Shown piece after piece: positions 20,114-28,318 of a DNA stretch of 59,911 nt (within the stretch, counting starts at the first letter, position 1; each line of letters opens with the position of its first letter). The notes below the pieces were generated by a model. It saw only the letters and a program-made list of their open reading frames with translations, made no database searches and was not told where the DNA came from. Source of the stretch: Actinomycetota bacterium. Its GTDB lineage: Bacteria; Actinomycetota; Actinomycetes; S36-B12. Position numbers and translations under genes: made by a program. The stretch lies in NCBI GenBank assembly GCA_947449035.1, contig CANFQC010000010.1:1-59911 (forward strand), written 5' to 3'.

Positions 20114-20572
20114 ATGCCCAGCCCCTACCGTGCCAATCAGCTCAGCCCCCAGATGCGGGCTCGCTATGGCATGGATCGCAGCAACTGGCGCACGATCAGC
20201 CTGGTGGTCATCGTTATTGGCCTCTTCCTCGCAGCTGTCGCCTGGGCCACGTTCAACCTGGGCCGAGAGTCGGTGCAGTTTCGCCTGCTGACCTGGACAG
20301 TGACCTCGCCCGAACAGGTCGACCTGGAATTCGAGGTACTCAATCCCTCGAAGGATGCCGCCATCTGCGTCATTCGTGCCCAGGACGAGAAGCACATTGA
20401 CGTGGGATACAGCCAGGTGCAGATTCCGGCGAGTGAGGGTTACGTCCGCGTTCCGTATTCCCTGACCACATTGGCCCCCGCCTTTGCCGTCGAGGTTCTC
20501 GGTTGCGCGAGCGGCGCAGAGCCCAATGTCTCGCCCCCGAACTTCCCGCCCGGGGTCGCTCCTCCGCAGTAG
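20114..20572 (+). CDS. DUF4307 family membrane protein
   Basis: A 152-residue protein with a Tyr/Arg-containing N-terminus (MRARYGMDR), one transmembrane helix (ISLVVIVIGLFLAAVAWATF) and a beta-rich external domain. The organisation and its place between mca and greA match the actinobacterial DUF4307 family. Function is unknown. It is divergent from mca and followed by greA after 39 bases. Confidence 0.85.
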   Translation: MPSPYRANQLSPQMRARYGMDRSNWRTISLVVIVIGLFLAAVAWATFNLGRESVQFRLLTWTVTSPEQVDLEFEVLNPSKDAAICVIRAQDEKHIDVGYSQVQIPASEGYVRVPYSLTTLAPAFAVEVLGCASGAEPNVSPPNFPPGVAPPQ

Positions 20573-20611
20573 AAGTGAGGCATTCCCGCTCCTGCATTAC
20601 CCTTGTGGACC

Positions 20612-21100
20612 ATGAGCACTGACGTGACCTGGCTGACCCAGGAGGCATTCGACGGTCTACAGGCAGAACTTGCCGACCGCGAGGGGCCGCTGCGCCTGGA
20701 GATCACCACGCGTATTTCCCTGGCTCGCGATGAAGGCGACCTCAAGGAGAACGGCGGCTATCACGCCGCCCGCGAGGAGCAGGGCAAGAACGAGGCTCGT
20801 ATCCGCGTGCTCAAGCACCTGCTCGAGAACTCCAAGGTTGGTGTTCCTGATGCCGCCGACGACGAGGTCGCTCAGGGCAAGGTCGTCACCGTCCGCATCG
20901 TCGCACTCGACGAAGAGATGACCTTCCTGCTCGCATCACGCGAGGAGGCCGCAACCGCCTCGATCGACGTCTACTCTCCGACCTCGCCGCTCGGTCAGGC
21001 CGTACTTGGCAAGCGCGTGGGCGAATCAAGCTCGTACGAGCTCGCCAACGGCAAGACCATGGAGGTCGAAGTGCTCAAGGTCGAGGCGTACGCGCACTAA
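20612..21100 (+). CDS. greA: Transcription elongation factor GreA
   Basis: Rescues backtracked RNA polymerase by stimulating transcript cleavage. The protein is 162 residues from ATG 20612 (MSTDVTWLTQEAFDGL). The N-terminal coiled coil carries DEGDLKENGGYHAAREEQG with the acidic tip residues Asp and Glu, and the C-terminal FKBP-like domain has SPLGQAVLGKRVGE. A TTG at 20603 is in frame but less likely. It is followed by a hairpin with a GAAA loop. Confidence 0.95.
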   Translation: MSTDVTWLTQEAFDGLQAELADREGPLRLEITTRISLARDEGDLKENGGYHAAREEQGKNEARIRVLKHLLENSKVGVPDAADDEVAQGKVVTVRIVALDEEMTFLLASREEAATASIDVYSPTSPLGQAVLGKRVGESSSYELANGKTMEVEVLKVEAYAH

Positions 21101-21108
21101 CGGCCGCT

Positions 21109-21130
21109 GGTGCGCACGAAAGTGCGCGCC
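21109..21130 (+). terminator. GAAA-capped hairpin after greA
   Basis: A 9-base-pair stem (GGTGCGCAC with GTGCGCGCC, one G-T pair) closed by a GAAA tetraloop, 8 bases after the greA stop and just before the stop of the convergent exporter permease. It has no U-tract but is placed to separate the two converging transcripts. Confidence 0.55.
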
Positions 21131-21132
21131 GA

Positions 21133-21981
21133 CTAACGACTAGTCGTGCGGGTGTACTTGCGCACGGCGAGCGTCGCGAATATCGCGATCAACACTGCGC
21201 ACGAGATCAGGGTGTAGAGCGATGCATGCTGCAGAGGCCAGTAGTCAGGCTGGATGCCTGTCGGATTACCGAATAGCTCACGTGAAGCTAGCACCACTGT
21301 CGATACCGGGTTATACGCCGCGAAAGCCTGCAACCAAGTCGGCATCGATGAGATCGGGACGAAGGCATTCGACAAGAAAGTCAGCGGGAAAAGCCATGCC
21401 AGTCCTGCAGTATTCGCAGTTTCTGGATTCGGCATGTGCAGGCCGATCCATGAGCCAATCCACGCCACCGTGTAGGCAAAGAGCAGCAGCAGCGCATATG
21501 CGCCGATTGCGGGCAGAAGCCCGTTACTGATGCGCCAGCCGACGATGAAGCCGGTGATGCTCAGCACGGCAAGAACCAGGATCTGCCGCACCGCGTCGGC
21601 GAGGGTGCGACCAACGAGAACCGCCGGTGGAGACATCGGAAGGGCGCGGAAGCGATCGATGATGCCCTTGTGCATATCTTCGGCAAGACCAACCGTGCTG
21701 GCAGCCGCTGCGAAGGCAACGGTCTGGCCGAAGATGCCAGGCATCAAGTAGTTGCGGTACGCATCGGCGCCGGCATCGCCGGGGATCGGAATAGCACCGC
21801 CGAAGACGTACGCAAAAAGCAGCACGAAGATCACTGGCTGCACGAGCGAGAAGAAAAGCATCTCCGGGATGCGCACGGTCTGGATCAGATTGCGACGTGC
21901 GACGACTAGACCATCGTGGATGGTCCAGCCCAGTAGCGGTCGGCGCATCATCTGCGGCTTACCCATGCTCAGCGTTGCCAT
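21133..21981 (-). CDS. ABC-2 type exporter permease (DrrB-like)
   Basis: A 282-residue membrane subunit with six helices and the ABC-2 permease signatures FFSLVQPVIFVLLFAYVFGG and GLAEDMHKGIIDRFRALPMS, plus LTFLSNAFVPISSMPTWLQ near the C-terminus. This is the daunorubicin-resistance (DrrB) subfamily, which exports drugs or lipids. Its ATG shares one base with the stop of the ATPase gene (TAATG), indicating translational coupling. The substrate is unknown. Confidence 0.9.
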   Translation of the reverse strand: MATLSMGKPQMMRRPLLGWTIHDGLVVARRNLIQTVRIPEMLFFSLVQPVIFVLLFAYVFGGAIPIPGDAGADAYRNYLMPGIFGQTVAFAAAASTVGLAEDMHKGIIDRFRALPMSPPAVLVGRTLADAVRQILVLAVLSITGFIVGWRISNGLLPAIGAYALLLLFAYTVAWIGSWIGLHMPNPETANTAGLAWLFPLTFLSNAFVPISSMPTWLQAFAAYNPVSTVVLASRELFGNPTGIQPDYWPLQHASLYTLISCAVLIAIFATLAVRKYTRTTSR

Positions 21982-22988
21982 TACTTACTCCCTCGGCCTC
22001 GACGGCCCTTCTTGGGCGGTGTTGCGGTGGTGGCCTCCTCGGCCGCATGTCCGGTGAGCGACATGAAGACGTCATCGAGAGTCGGACGACGCAGGACGAG
22101 GTCGGAGACCTCGATGCCATCGGCATCAAGTGCGCGGATCGCAGCGACCAGCACAGTGGAGCCACCGGTGACCGGGGCGGAGACTCGTGAATCCTCCACC
22201 AGCGGCTCGCCGGTGCTCACTGAACGCACGGCTCGCACCGCGTCGTCGATGCGCGATGAGTCGGTGACATGAATCTCGATTCGATCGCCGCCGATCTGGT
22301 CCTTCAACTCCTCTGAGGTGCCATGTGCGATCACGCGACCTTGGTCGATGACCACGATGTCCTGAGCGAGTTGATCGGCTTCTTCCAGGTACTGCGTAGT
22401 GAGCAGGACCGTGGTGCCCTGCGCTACCAGGTTGTTGATGACATCCCACAGGCCAAGGCGCGAACGCGGATCGAGGCCGGTCGTGGGCTCATCGAGGAAC
22501 AGGATCGACGGCTGGGCAACCAGGCTTGCTGCAAGATCGAGACGACGGCGCATGCCACCCGAATAGGTCTTCGCGGGTCGATCAGCGGCATCGGAGAGGT
22601 CGAACCAATCGAGGAGCTCCTCGGATCGCTCCTTCACGTACTTCGGGCTCAGGTGGTAGAGCCCGCCGAACATGCGAAGGTTCTCGCGACCGGTGAGGTA
22701 CTCGTCGATCGCGGCGTACTGCCCGGTGAGTCCGATCGAACGGCGCACTTCATCAGCCTGCTTCACGACATCGAATCCGGCCACAGTCGCGCGACCGGCG
22801 GTCGGAGCCAGCAGGGTCGACAGGATGCGCACCGTCGTGGTCTTGCCGGCACCGTTGGGGCCGAGCAGGCCGACCACCTGCCCGCGCTCGACGGTCAGAT
22901 CGATGCCATCGAGGGCACGTACGTCACCGAATGTGCGTACAAGCCCCTCGGCATGGACGGCAAGGTCTCGTGTCATGCCTTCATCCAA
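21981..22988 (-). CDS. ABC exporter ATP-binding protein (DrrA-like)
   Basis: A 335-residue ATPase. It has Walker A GPNGAGKTTT, a Q-loop in GLTGQYAAIDEYLTGREN, signature YSGGMRRRLDL, Walker B LFLDEPTTGLD and a switch region in TTQYLEEADQLA. The C-terminal 100 residues match the DrrA-type regulatory domain (DLVLRRPTLDDVFMSLTG). The start is GTG or ATG at 22988 or the ATG at 22976 (MTRDLAVHAEG). It pairs with the permease downstream. Confidence 0.92.
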   Translation of the reverse strand: MDEGMTRDLAVHAEGLVRTFGDVRALDGIDLTVERGQVVGLLGPNGAGKTTTVRILSTLLAPTAGRATVAGFDVVKQADEVRRSIGLTGQYAAIDEYLTGRENLRMFGGLYHLSPKYVKERSEELLDWFDLSDAADRPAKTYSGGMRRRLDLAASLVAQPSILFLDEPTTGLDPRSRLGLWDVINNLVAQGTTVLLTTQYLEEADQLAQDIVVIDQGRVIAHGTSEELKDQIGGDRIEIHVTDSSRIDDAVRAVRSVSTGEPLVEDSRVSAPVTGGSTVLVAAIRALDADGIEVSDLVLRRPTLDDVFMSLTGHAAEEATTATPPKKGRRGRGSK

Positions 22989-23020
22989 TCATGGCCCCAC
23001 TGGCATCGACTGAGCCTGGT

Positions 23021-23818
23021 TCAGGAGCGAAGTTCGCCCTTGCCGCCGATCTCGCGCTGGCCACCGAGCCGCGCTCGCGACGCCGCGGCTCGTCCGGCCT
23101 GCGAGGCCGCGCCCTTATCGGCACGCACTCCCCCCGAGTAACCGCCCCAGGTACCACTCGCGGCCGATTCGCGTCGATGAAAGGCCTTCACTTCAGCGGA
23201 CTTCTCGCGAAGCACCAAGGCGCCAGTGCCTGCGCCCTCGACGACGGTGCTTGCGACTTCGGCCACGACTTCGGCCTTGGCCTGCTCCATTCGCTCACCA
23301 ATGCGATCGACATAGGCACGATAGAAGGACGCGCGTGCTGTCTGCGCAGTGTGCGGCTTTCGCAACCTCCGCAGGCCGCCCATCGTGCGCGTGGACGATA
23401 CGTAGGTCTCGCCCTTCCAACTTCCGGTGGAGAGCCAGGTCTGTGCACTCGAGGTCATCTGCACTGCGACAGATGCGTAGAGCGCCTCGATCGCATCTAG
23501 ATCGCCGGGCATTCCGTAGACGATCACGAAGGTGCTGTTCGACGCGACGTCAACATGAGCATCGTTGACGTGCGCGATAGTGACGAACAAAGAGACGAGA
23601 TGAACGTTGGCGCGCTTGCCCTTTTCGCCGATGGTGCGTGTGCGTGACTCCGGGCTCTGGCGTGCTTCCTTACGCAAGGTGCGGGCGCGTGCGAAGGCCA
23701 AATCGACGCTCGCCGCTGTCGCGAGTGCCTGCGCCTTCATGAGATACGCCTCGGCCTCGGCCTCGTTGTCGGTTCGCTCGGCCTTCGCCAATAACGCGGC
23801 GATGCGATCAAGATTCAT
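23021..23818 (-). CDS. DUF2786 domain protein
   Basis: A 265-residue protein beginning with the DUF2786 pattern IAALLAKAERTDNEAEAEAY followed by LMKAQALATAASVDL. The middle is a mixed alpha/beta region and the C-terminus (AASGTWGGYSGGVRADKG to the end) is Gly/Arg-rich and probably disordered. Function is unknown. Its ATG overlaps the stop of the metallohydrolase gene by four bases, a pairing I believe recurs in actinobacteria, suggesting the two act together. Confidence 0.82.
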   Translation of the reverse strand: MNLDRIAALLAKAERTDNEAEAEAYLMKAQALATAASVDLAFARARTLRKEARQSPESRTRTIGEKGKRANVHLVSLFVTIAHVNDAHVDVASNSTFVIVYGMPGDLDAIEALYASVAVQMTSSAQTWLSTGSWKGETYVSSTRTMGGLRRLRKPHTAQTARASFYRAYVDRIGERMEQAKAEVVAEVASTVVEGAGTGALVLREKSAEVKAFHRRESAASGTWGGYSGGVRADKGAASQAGRAAASRARLGGQREIGGKGELRS

Positions 23819-24306
23819 GGCATCACCGTGGGTAGATCAAGGCCTGCGTACGAGGTGCGCAGCATGAGCGCCGCCTCGGGGCCAAGCACGCATTCGACGA
23901 GCGAGCACATCGTGACCGTGAACGCCGCACCGTGTGCCGGCTCATTCGTGCTATCACGACTCATCACGATGTGGTGTGCGAGCTCGTGAAGTACGACTGA
24001 CTCACGTGCAGCCCATGCCGTATCGAGTGGAATGGCAATCACGCGCTCGGCCGGCTCGTAATGCGCCTTCGCCTGGCCCTTGCGGGCACGCACCGCCACA
24101 GGCGCGATTTGACCGAATGTTTCGAGCACGCATGGAAGCTGCGTCACCCAGTGGAGGTACGTCTCGATGGCGTCGAGATCACCGAATCGACGTTGAACCG
24201 GCACCTCGATGGATGAGCCATGAAAGTCGACCTTGCCACCGCGATTCATGGCCTCTGACCACTGATCCTCCGCTGAGTAGACAGCTGAGCGCAGGCGATC
24301 GGTCAC
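23815..24306 (-). CDS. Putative zinc metallohydrolase (TIGR04338-like)
   Basis: A 163-residue protein with a zincin motif VVLHELAHHIV and a downstream EPAHGAAF that would supply the third ligand. The N-terminus RSAVYSAEDQW and the block APVAVRARKGQAKAHYEP fit the small actinobacterial family TIGR04338. The substrate is unknown. GTG 24306 is chosen because conserved sequence begins there; residues encoded further upstream look random. It is upstream of and overlaps the DUF2786 gene. Confidence 0.75.
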   Translation of the reverse strand: MTDRLRSAVYSAEDQWSEAMNRGGKVDFHGSSIEVPVQRRFGDLDAIETYLHWVTQLPCVLETFGQIAPVAVRARKGQAKAHYEPAERVIAIPLDTAWAARESVVLHELAHHIVMSRDSTNEPAHGAAFTVTMCSLVECVLGPEAALMLRTSYAGLDLPTVMP

Positions 24307-24359
24307 GCCTCGAAGGATAGGCTGAGGGACTGTCAGGGGGCTGATTCGGAGGTGAGTGC

Positions 24360-25625
24360 GTGCGCAGGATTGGTCACGCACTCGGCCGTACCCCGTTATT
24401 GAAGGGCCTGCCCGTCGAGGTGGGCGTCATCACCGCCGTGGCCTTCTGCGTGGCACTCGGCTTTGGCATCCTGGCCCCGGCAATTCCGGTCTTCGCGCGA
24501 AGTTTCGGAGTCTCGACGATGGCCGCGAGCTCGGTCATTTCCGTCTTCGCTCTGGTGCGCTTCATCAGCTCACCGGCCGCCGGAGCCATGGTCAACCGAT
24601 TCAGCGAACGCTCAGTTCTCGCGACTGGCCTCATCATCGTGTCGGTGTCGAGCCTTGCTGCCGGCTTCTCGCAAACCTTTGTCCAACTCATTGTGCTCCG
24701 TGGCATCGGCGGCCTGGGCTCGACGATGTTCACCGTCTCGGCGCTATCGCTGCTGCTGCGCACGGTCAGCGCAGATCAGCGAGGGCGCGCCACGAGCGCC
24801 TACCAGAGCGGATTTCTCTTCGGCGGAATCGCTGGGCCGCTCGTCGGCGGGCTGGTTGTCGCTTTCTCCATTCGCGCTCCTTTCTTCGTCTACTCCGCAA
24901 CGCTCGGAATTGCCGCAGTCGTCACACTCGTCTTCCTTTCGCCGTCGAAACTCCACGAAAAGGAAGAAGCGGTCTCCCATGGAGAGTCCGCGGCGCTCGA
25001 GACTCTCGGTGATGCTCTTCGACATCCGGCCTATCGTGCCGCGATCAGCGTCAACTTCATTACCGGCTTCGTGACACTTGGATTGCGGATGGCCATCGTT
25101 CCCCTCTTCGTGACCGAGGGGCTTAAACGCGGTGCCACGTGGTCGGGAATCGGCTTCCTGGTCGCCGCAGCAATACAAGCGGTGCTGCTGCTGCCCGCCG
25201 GTCGTATGGCTGACACGCAGGGCCGACGGAAAGCACTCATCATCGGGTCAATCGCACTTGCGGCCGGAATGCTCGTCATCAGCATCTCTGACTACGCCGC
25301 GAATGCGCTCGGCACCGCGAGCATCGTGGGATTAGTCCTGTTCCTGGTCGCACTGGGCACCCAAGGAGCCGGATCAGCATTCCTCAGTTCAGCTCCTGCG
25401 GCCGTTGTCGGTGACATCGTCGGCGGAAAGCGTGGCGGCATCGTGGTCTCGACCTTCCAGATGATGTCCGATCTCGGCATCGTCATCGGTCCGCTCGTCG
25501 CAGGACTACTCGTAGACCTCCTCGATTTCGACTGGGCCTTCATTGCGGCAACTGCCCTATGCCTGGTGAGCCTGCTCGTGGTGGTGGCAATGCCCGAAAC
25601 CTTGAAGAAGGCGCAGCCTGCGTGA
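24360..25625 (+). CDS. MFS transporter
   Basis: A 421-residue permease with 12 predicted helices, divergent from the metallohydrolase gene. Loop 2-3 has the MFS signature in GAMVNRFSERSVL, and the second-half copy is GRMADTQGRRKAL. Other marks are DQRGRATSAYQSGFLFGGIAGPL and AVVGDIVGGKRGGIV. The form fits a drug/proton antiporter, but the substrate is unknown. GTG 24360 is the likely start. Confidence 0.88.
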   Translation: MRRIGHALGRTPLLKGLPVEVGVITAVAFCVALGFGILAPAIPVFARSFGVSTMAASSVISVFALVRFISSPAAGAMVNRFSERSVLATGLIIVSVSSLAAGFSQTFVQLIVLRGIGGLGSTMFTVSALSLLLRTVSADQRGRATSAYQSGFLFGGIAGPLVGGLVVAFSIRAPFFVYSATLGIAAVVTLVFLSPSKLHEKEEAVSHGESAALETLGDALRHPAYRAAISVNFITGFVTLGLRMAIVPLFVTEGLKRGATWSGIGFLVAAAIQAVLLLPAGRMADTQGRRKALIIGSIALAAGMLVISISDYAANALGTASIVGLVLFLVALGTQGAGSAFLSSAPAAVVGDIVGGKRGGIVVSTFQMMSDLGIVIGPLVAGLLVDLLDFDWAFIAATALCLVSLLVVVAMPETLKKAQPA

Positions 25626-25722
25626 TCTGGTTCTGCCTGGGAACGAGTGCATGAAGCGCTCCTTCCTCCAGCGCTTCGGCGTCGCCCTCGCCGCAGGACG
25701 ACATCGGATTTACAGTGGTCAC

Positions 25723-26361
25723 ATGTCAAAGAGCATGGTTCCTCCGGATAAGGCACTGCCCGGCCGCGCTGAGGCCTGGTTCACGATTCCCGAGCAGCAC
25801 GCAGTACTCGGATCCTCACTCGTTGGCCCGTGGGCCGATGGCACCGTCCGCATCTACCTCGCCATGGGCTGCTTTTGGGGCGCCGAGGAGATCTACTGGC
25901 GCCTGCCAGGCGTGGTCTCCACCAGCGTCGGCTACATGGGCGGTTACTCGGGCAATCCGAGCTACGAGGAAGTCTGCACCGGCATGACCGGGCATACCGA
26001 GACCGCGAGTGTCACCTACGACCCTGCCGTGATCAGTGATTACGACATCCTCAAGGTCTTCTGGGAGAACCACGACCCCACCCAGGGCTACCGCCAGGGC
26101 AACGACCAGGGCACGCAGTACCGCAGTGCGATCTTCTACACGACGCCTGAGCAAAAGGCGATGGCCGAGCTCACCCGCGACGCCTATGCAGAGGTCATTG
26201 CGCAGCGTGGTTATCCGGCAATCACGACAACCATCCAGGACGCCGCTGACCACACGTACTACTTCGCCGAGGACTACCACCAGCAGTACCTCTACAAGCG
26301 CCCGAACGGCTACCGCTGCCATGCAAATACGGGTCTTGCGCTGCCAGCATTCTCAGCATGA
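25723..26361 (+). CDS. msrA: Peptide methionine sulfoxide reductase A
   Basis: Reduces methionine-S-sulfoxide in proteins. The catalytic cysteine is in AMGCFWGAEEIYWRLPGV, followed by GYMGGYSGNPSYEEVCTG, GHTETASVTYDP and FWENHDPTQGYRQGNDQGTQYRS, all classic MsrA blocks. ATG 25723 gives 212 residues, including the roughly 40-residue N-terminal extension common in actinobacteria. A longer frame from 25651 adds unconserved sequence. Its stop overlaps the next start by four bases. Confidence 0.95.
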   Translation: MSKSMVPPDKALPGRAEAWFTIPEQHAVLGSSLVGPWADGTVRIYLAMGCFWGAEEIYWRLPGVVSTSVGYMGGYSGNPSYEEVCTGMTGHTETASVTYDPAVISDYDILKVFWENHDPTQGYRQGNDQGTQYRSAIFYTTPEQKAMAELTRDAYAEVIAQRGYPAITTTIQDAADHTYYFAEDYHQQYLYKRPNGYRCHANTGLALPAFSA

Positions 26362-26669
26362 GTGACGCTGACCTAGCCGACGAGTACGAACGCGAGTTAG
26401 CTCGGGTGGTCGAGCGCATCCGCACGATGCCGCTCACTCGCCTGGCCAGTTGCTCCGATCAGGTGTTCGGGCTCTGTGGCACCTTCGCAGATCTCGCTCA
26501 CGAGGCTGGCTCAGGTCTCGCAGGCTCGACAGCGCTTCCGCGGCTGGGCGACCATGCACTCCCTGATCAACTTCAGGTGCTCGGAATGGAACTTGCCGCT
26601 GTTGGTGATTCCATAGTCATTACTTTGGCCCACGAACAACTTGTCGACATGCGAAAGGCGCTGCCGTAG
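26358..26669 (+). CDS. Small hypothetical protein coupled to msrA
   Basis: A 103-residue soluble protein beginning MSDADLADEYERELARVVER. It seems helical at the N-terminus, has Cys at 32 and 40 (SCSDQVFGLCG) and no membrane helix. The four-base ATGA overlap with msrA indicates co-translation. Not recognised; a role in redox repair is only suggested by position. The stop codon lies in the loop of the hairpin at 26652-26681. Confidence 0.7.
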   Translation: MSDADLADEYERELARVVERIRTMPLTRLASCSDQVFGLCGTFADLAHEAGSGLAGSTALPRLGDHALPDQLQVLGMELAAVGDSIVITLAHEQLVDMRKALP

Positions 26670-26681
26670 CAGCGCCTTTCG
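26652..26681. terminator. Perfect 12-bp hairpin spanning the stop codon, bidirectional terminator candidate
   Basis: CGAAAGGCGCTG at 26652-26663 and its exact complement CAGCGCCTTTCG at 26670-26681 flank a six-base loop that includes the TAG stop of the preceding gene. It sits between two converging genes. Each strand reads CCTTTCG at the end, a weak U-run, so it could end both transcripts. Confidence 0.7.
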
Positions 26682-26696
26682 AGGTGTGTACGTGAA

Positions 26697-27488
26697 CTAG
26701 TTGCGTCCGGCCACAATCGCCAGCAATCGCAGGATCTCGAGGTAAAGCCAGATCAGGGTGAGCTCGAGGCCGAAGGCCATTCGCCACGATTCCTTCTCCG
26801 GCAGGCCCATCGCGATGCCCTGCTTGATCGCATCGAAGTCGAGTAGAAGTGTGAACGAGGCGAGCAGCACGCCGGCCGCGCAGAGCAACAAGCCAATACC
26901 GCTGACTCCGTAGAAACCCCATCCGCCACCGACTCCGAAGAGCGCGGCCACGAGAGAGACGAGTCCGATCAGCGCGTAGCTGATGAGGGCAGCAAGCATG
27001 ACCTTCTTGAACTTGCTGCCGACCTTGACGATGCCCGTGGCGTACAAGAAGAGCATGACGCCGAAAGCGGTCATCGTGCCGATCACAGCCTGAAGAACGA
27101 GGCCTTGGTAATTCTGGGCGACGGCGTAGTCGTTGTACCACTTGCTGATGCCACCGAGCATCAGGCCTTCGGCCACTGAGTAGAGCAGCATCAGCGGGAC
27201 AGAGATCTTCTTCTTGAAGGCATTGATCAGGCCGAGAACCATGCCGACGATGGCCGCGCCGATCCAGACGTAAGGCATCGACTCTGCGACGCTCCAGCCG
27301 ACCACGGCGAACACGACCGTGAGCCCGAACATGATCGCGGTCTTGACGATGACGTCATTGAGCGTGACCTTGGCCTCGCCCAGACCCGCATTGGCGATGA
27401 TCGCCGAGAAATCCTTGTCGGCGTCGACCTTCTCGTACTTGGAGAGGATCGGGTTATTGGACTGCTTGTAACGACCGGTGTCTGCCAT
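26697..27488 (-). CDS. Bax inhibitor-1/YccA family membrane protein
   Basis: A 263-residue protein with seven predicted helices, from ATG 27486-27488 (MADTGRYKQSNNPILSKYEK). The family marks include SVPLMLLYSVAEGLMLGGIS and LLDFDAIKQGIAMGLP, with the C-terminal FGLELTLIWLYLEILRLL. Related bacterial proteins act as pH-sensitive calcium leak channels, but the role in actinobacteria is unclear. An upstream frame-matched start at 27521 is less likely. Confidence 0.9.
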   Translation of the reverse strand: MADTGRYKQSNNPILSKYEKVDADKDFSAIIANAGLGEAKVTLNDVIVKTAIMFGLTVVFAVVGWSVAESMPYVWIGAAIVGMVLGLINAFKKKISVPLMLLYSVAEGLMLGGISKWYNDYAVAQNYQGLVLQAVIGTMTAFGVMLFLYATGIVKVGSKFKKVMLAALISYALIGLVSLVAALFGVGGGWGFYGVSGIGLLLCAAGVLLASFTLLLDFDAIKQGIAMGLPEKESWRMAFGLELTLIWLYLEILRLLAIVAGRN

Positions 27489-27545
27489 GGGGCAAATGTA
27501 CCCATATTTGGAGCGAGTCAAACCTGCCGGGATGGGATTTTCATG

Positions 27546-27579
27546 GTGCCCTCGGTGGGATTTGAACCCACACTGTGCC
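27546..27579 (-). repeat. Outer attachment-site copy: duplicated 3' end of the tRNA gene
   Basis: Thirty-four bases identical to 29128-29161, which in the intact tRNA covers the T-arm, the 3' acceptor strand and the discriminator base. Only this 3' third is present, so it is not a functional tRNA. The arrangement is that of an att site left by integration into a tRNA 3' end. The flanks outside the 34 bases differ at once on both sides. Confidence 0.85.
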
Positions 27580-27709
27580 CAGTCGTCCTGGACCGTCCCG
27601 AACCATCCGTGGATGTGTCATTCGTGAGGGGGACGACCCCGATCCGTCCACCGACGTAGCTACGTGCCTAGGGGAGATTGCCGCCAAAATTACGGTCGAC
27701 GAGTTAAAT

Positions 27710-27748
27710 CGGTTCGGTCACCGCAGGAAGCAGCCGAGGACCGAACCG
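27710..27748. repeat. Perfect 10-bp inverted repeat in the island
   Basis: CGGTTCGGTC at 27710-27719 and GACCGAACCG at 27739-27748 with 19 bases between. It lies 36 bases before the GTG of the secreted protein. It could be a regulator-binding site, a recombination-associated stem or a terminator for transcripts entering from the left. Apart from it and the att copy, 27580-27784 holds nothing I can support. Confidence 0.5.
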
Positions 27749-27784
27749 ACGAGCTCCCGCCCACAGCCGCGTTAATGTTGACTT

Positions 27785-28318
27785 GTGAAAAAGTCCAAGA
27801 AGATTGCCCCCGCGGCCTCACTCGTTCTCACTCTGGGCCTGTCAGTCACTCTCTTGAGTGGAACAGCCCACGCCGCTGACACTGCCAAGCCCACGCCGAA
27901 AATCTCCGGTCAACGCTTCGTGTTTATGGAGGGGTTTAACGGGGAGAAACCCTCGACCGTGCTTTATCACTTGACGATACTGAAGAATAATGGGAGTGCT
28001 TTCATCGGAACTCAACGTTTTCGCGACTGCACTAACAACATCGAAAAGTGTAAATCGGAACTCGCAACCGGTACCGGGTGGACAAAGCCCGAGGCCGTCT
28101 TTCTAGTGCGCACATCCTCTAATACATACGTTCTACGTTCACGCGACAGCCAAGGTCAAATCACACTAGGAACGAAAGGGGTGACCAAGGCTTACATGAT
28201 CGGCAGCGGTCAAGCGAAGGCGTCACGAAACATAGACGGAACCCTCGAAAGTCAGGTTTACTCGTGCGCTCCCCCCCCCACTTCTTCGTCTCGTGGGGGG
28301 GACGAATATTACTGTTGA
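27785..28318 (+). CDS. Secreted protein of unknown function (island cargo)
   Basis: A 177-residue protein from GTG 27785. A basic start (MKKSKKIAPAA), a hydrophobic core (SLVLTLGLSVTLLSG) and TAHA before residue 31 form a clear signal peptide. The mature part is about 147 residues, beta-rich by appearance, with Cys in RDCTNNIEKC, YSCAPPP and the final residue. I do not recognise the fold. The C-terminal coding sequence contains the C9/G7 hairpin at 28273-28301. No strong ribosome site precedes the GTG, so translation may be leaderless or the start may differ. Confidence 0.65.
   Translation: MKKSKKIAPAASLVLTLGLSVTLLSGTAHAADTAKPTPKISGQRFVFMEGFNGEKPSTVLYHLTILKNNGSAFIGTQRFRDCTNNIEKCKSELATGTGWTKPEAVFLVRTSSNTYVLRSRDSQGQITLGTKGVTKAYMIGSGQAKASRNIDGTLESQVYSCAPPPTSSSRGGDEYYC
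28273..28301. repeat. Hairpin built from a C9 and a G7 run at the 3' end of the secreted-protein gene
   Basis: CCCCCCCAC (28273-28281) pairs with GTGGGGGGG (28293-28301) over an 11-base loop. The C run is 9 bases long (28271-28279). Homopolymer runs inside a coding region can slip in replication or translation; a one-base change would replace the last 14 or so residues. It may also be a terminator lacking a U-tract, since it ends 15 bases before the stop. Confidence 0.55.

Noticed and set aside
27575-27775. A 66-codon plus frame at the island's left end, as an integrase remnant
   Set aside because: The encoded sequence shows no recombinase motif, is Arg/Pro-rich and lacks a ribosome site.
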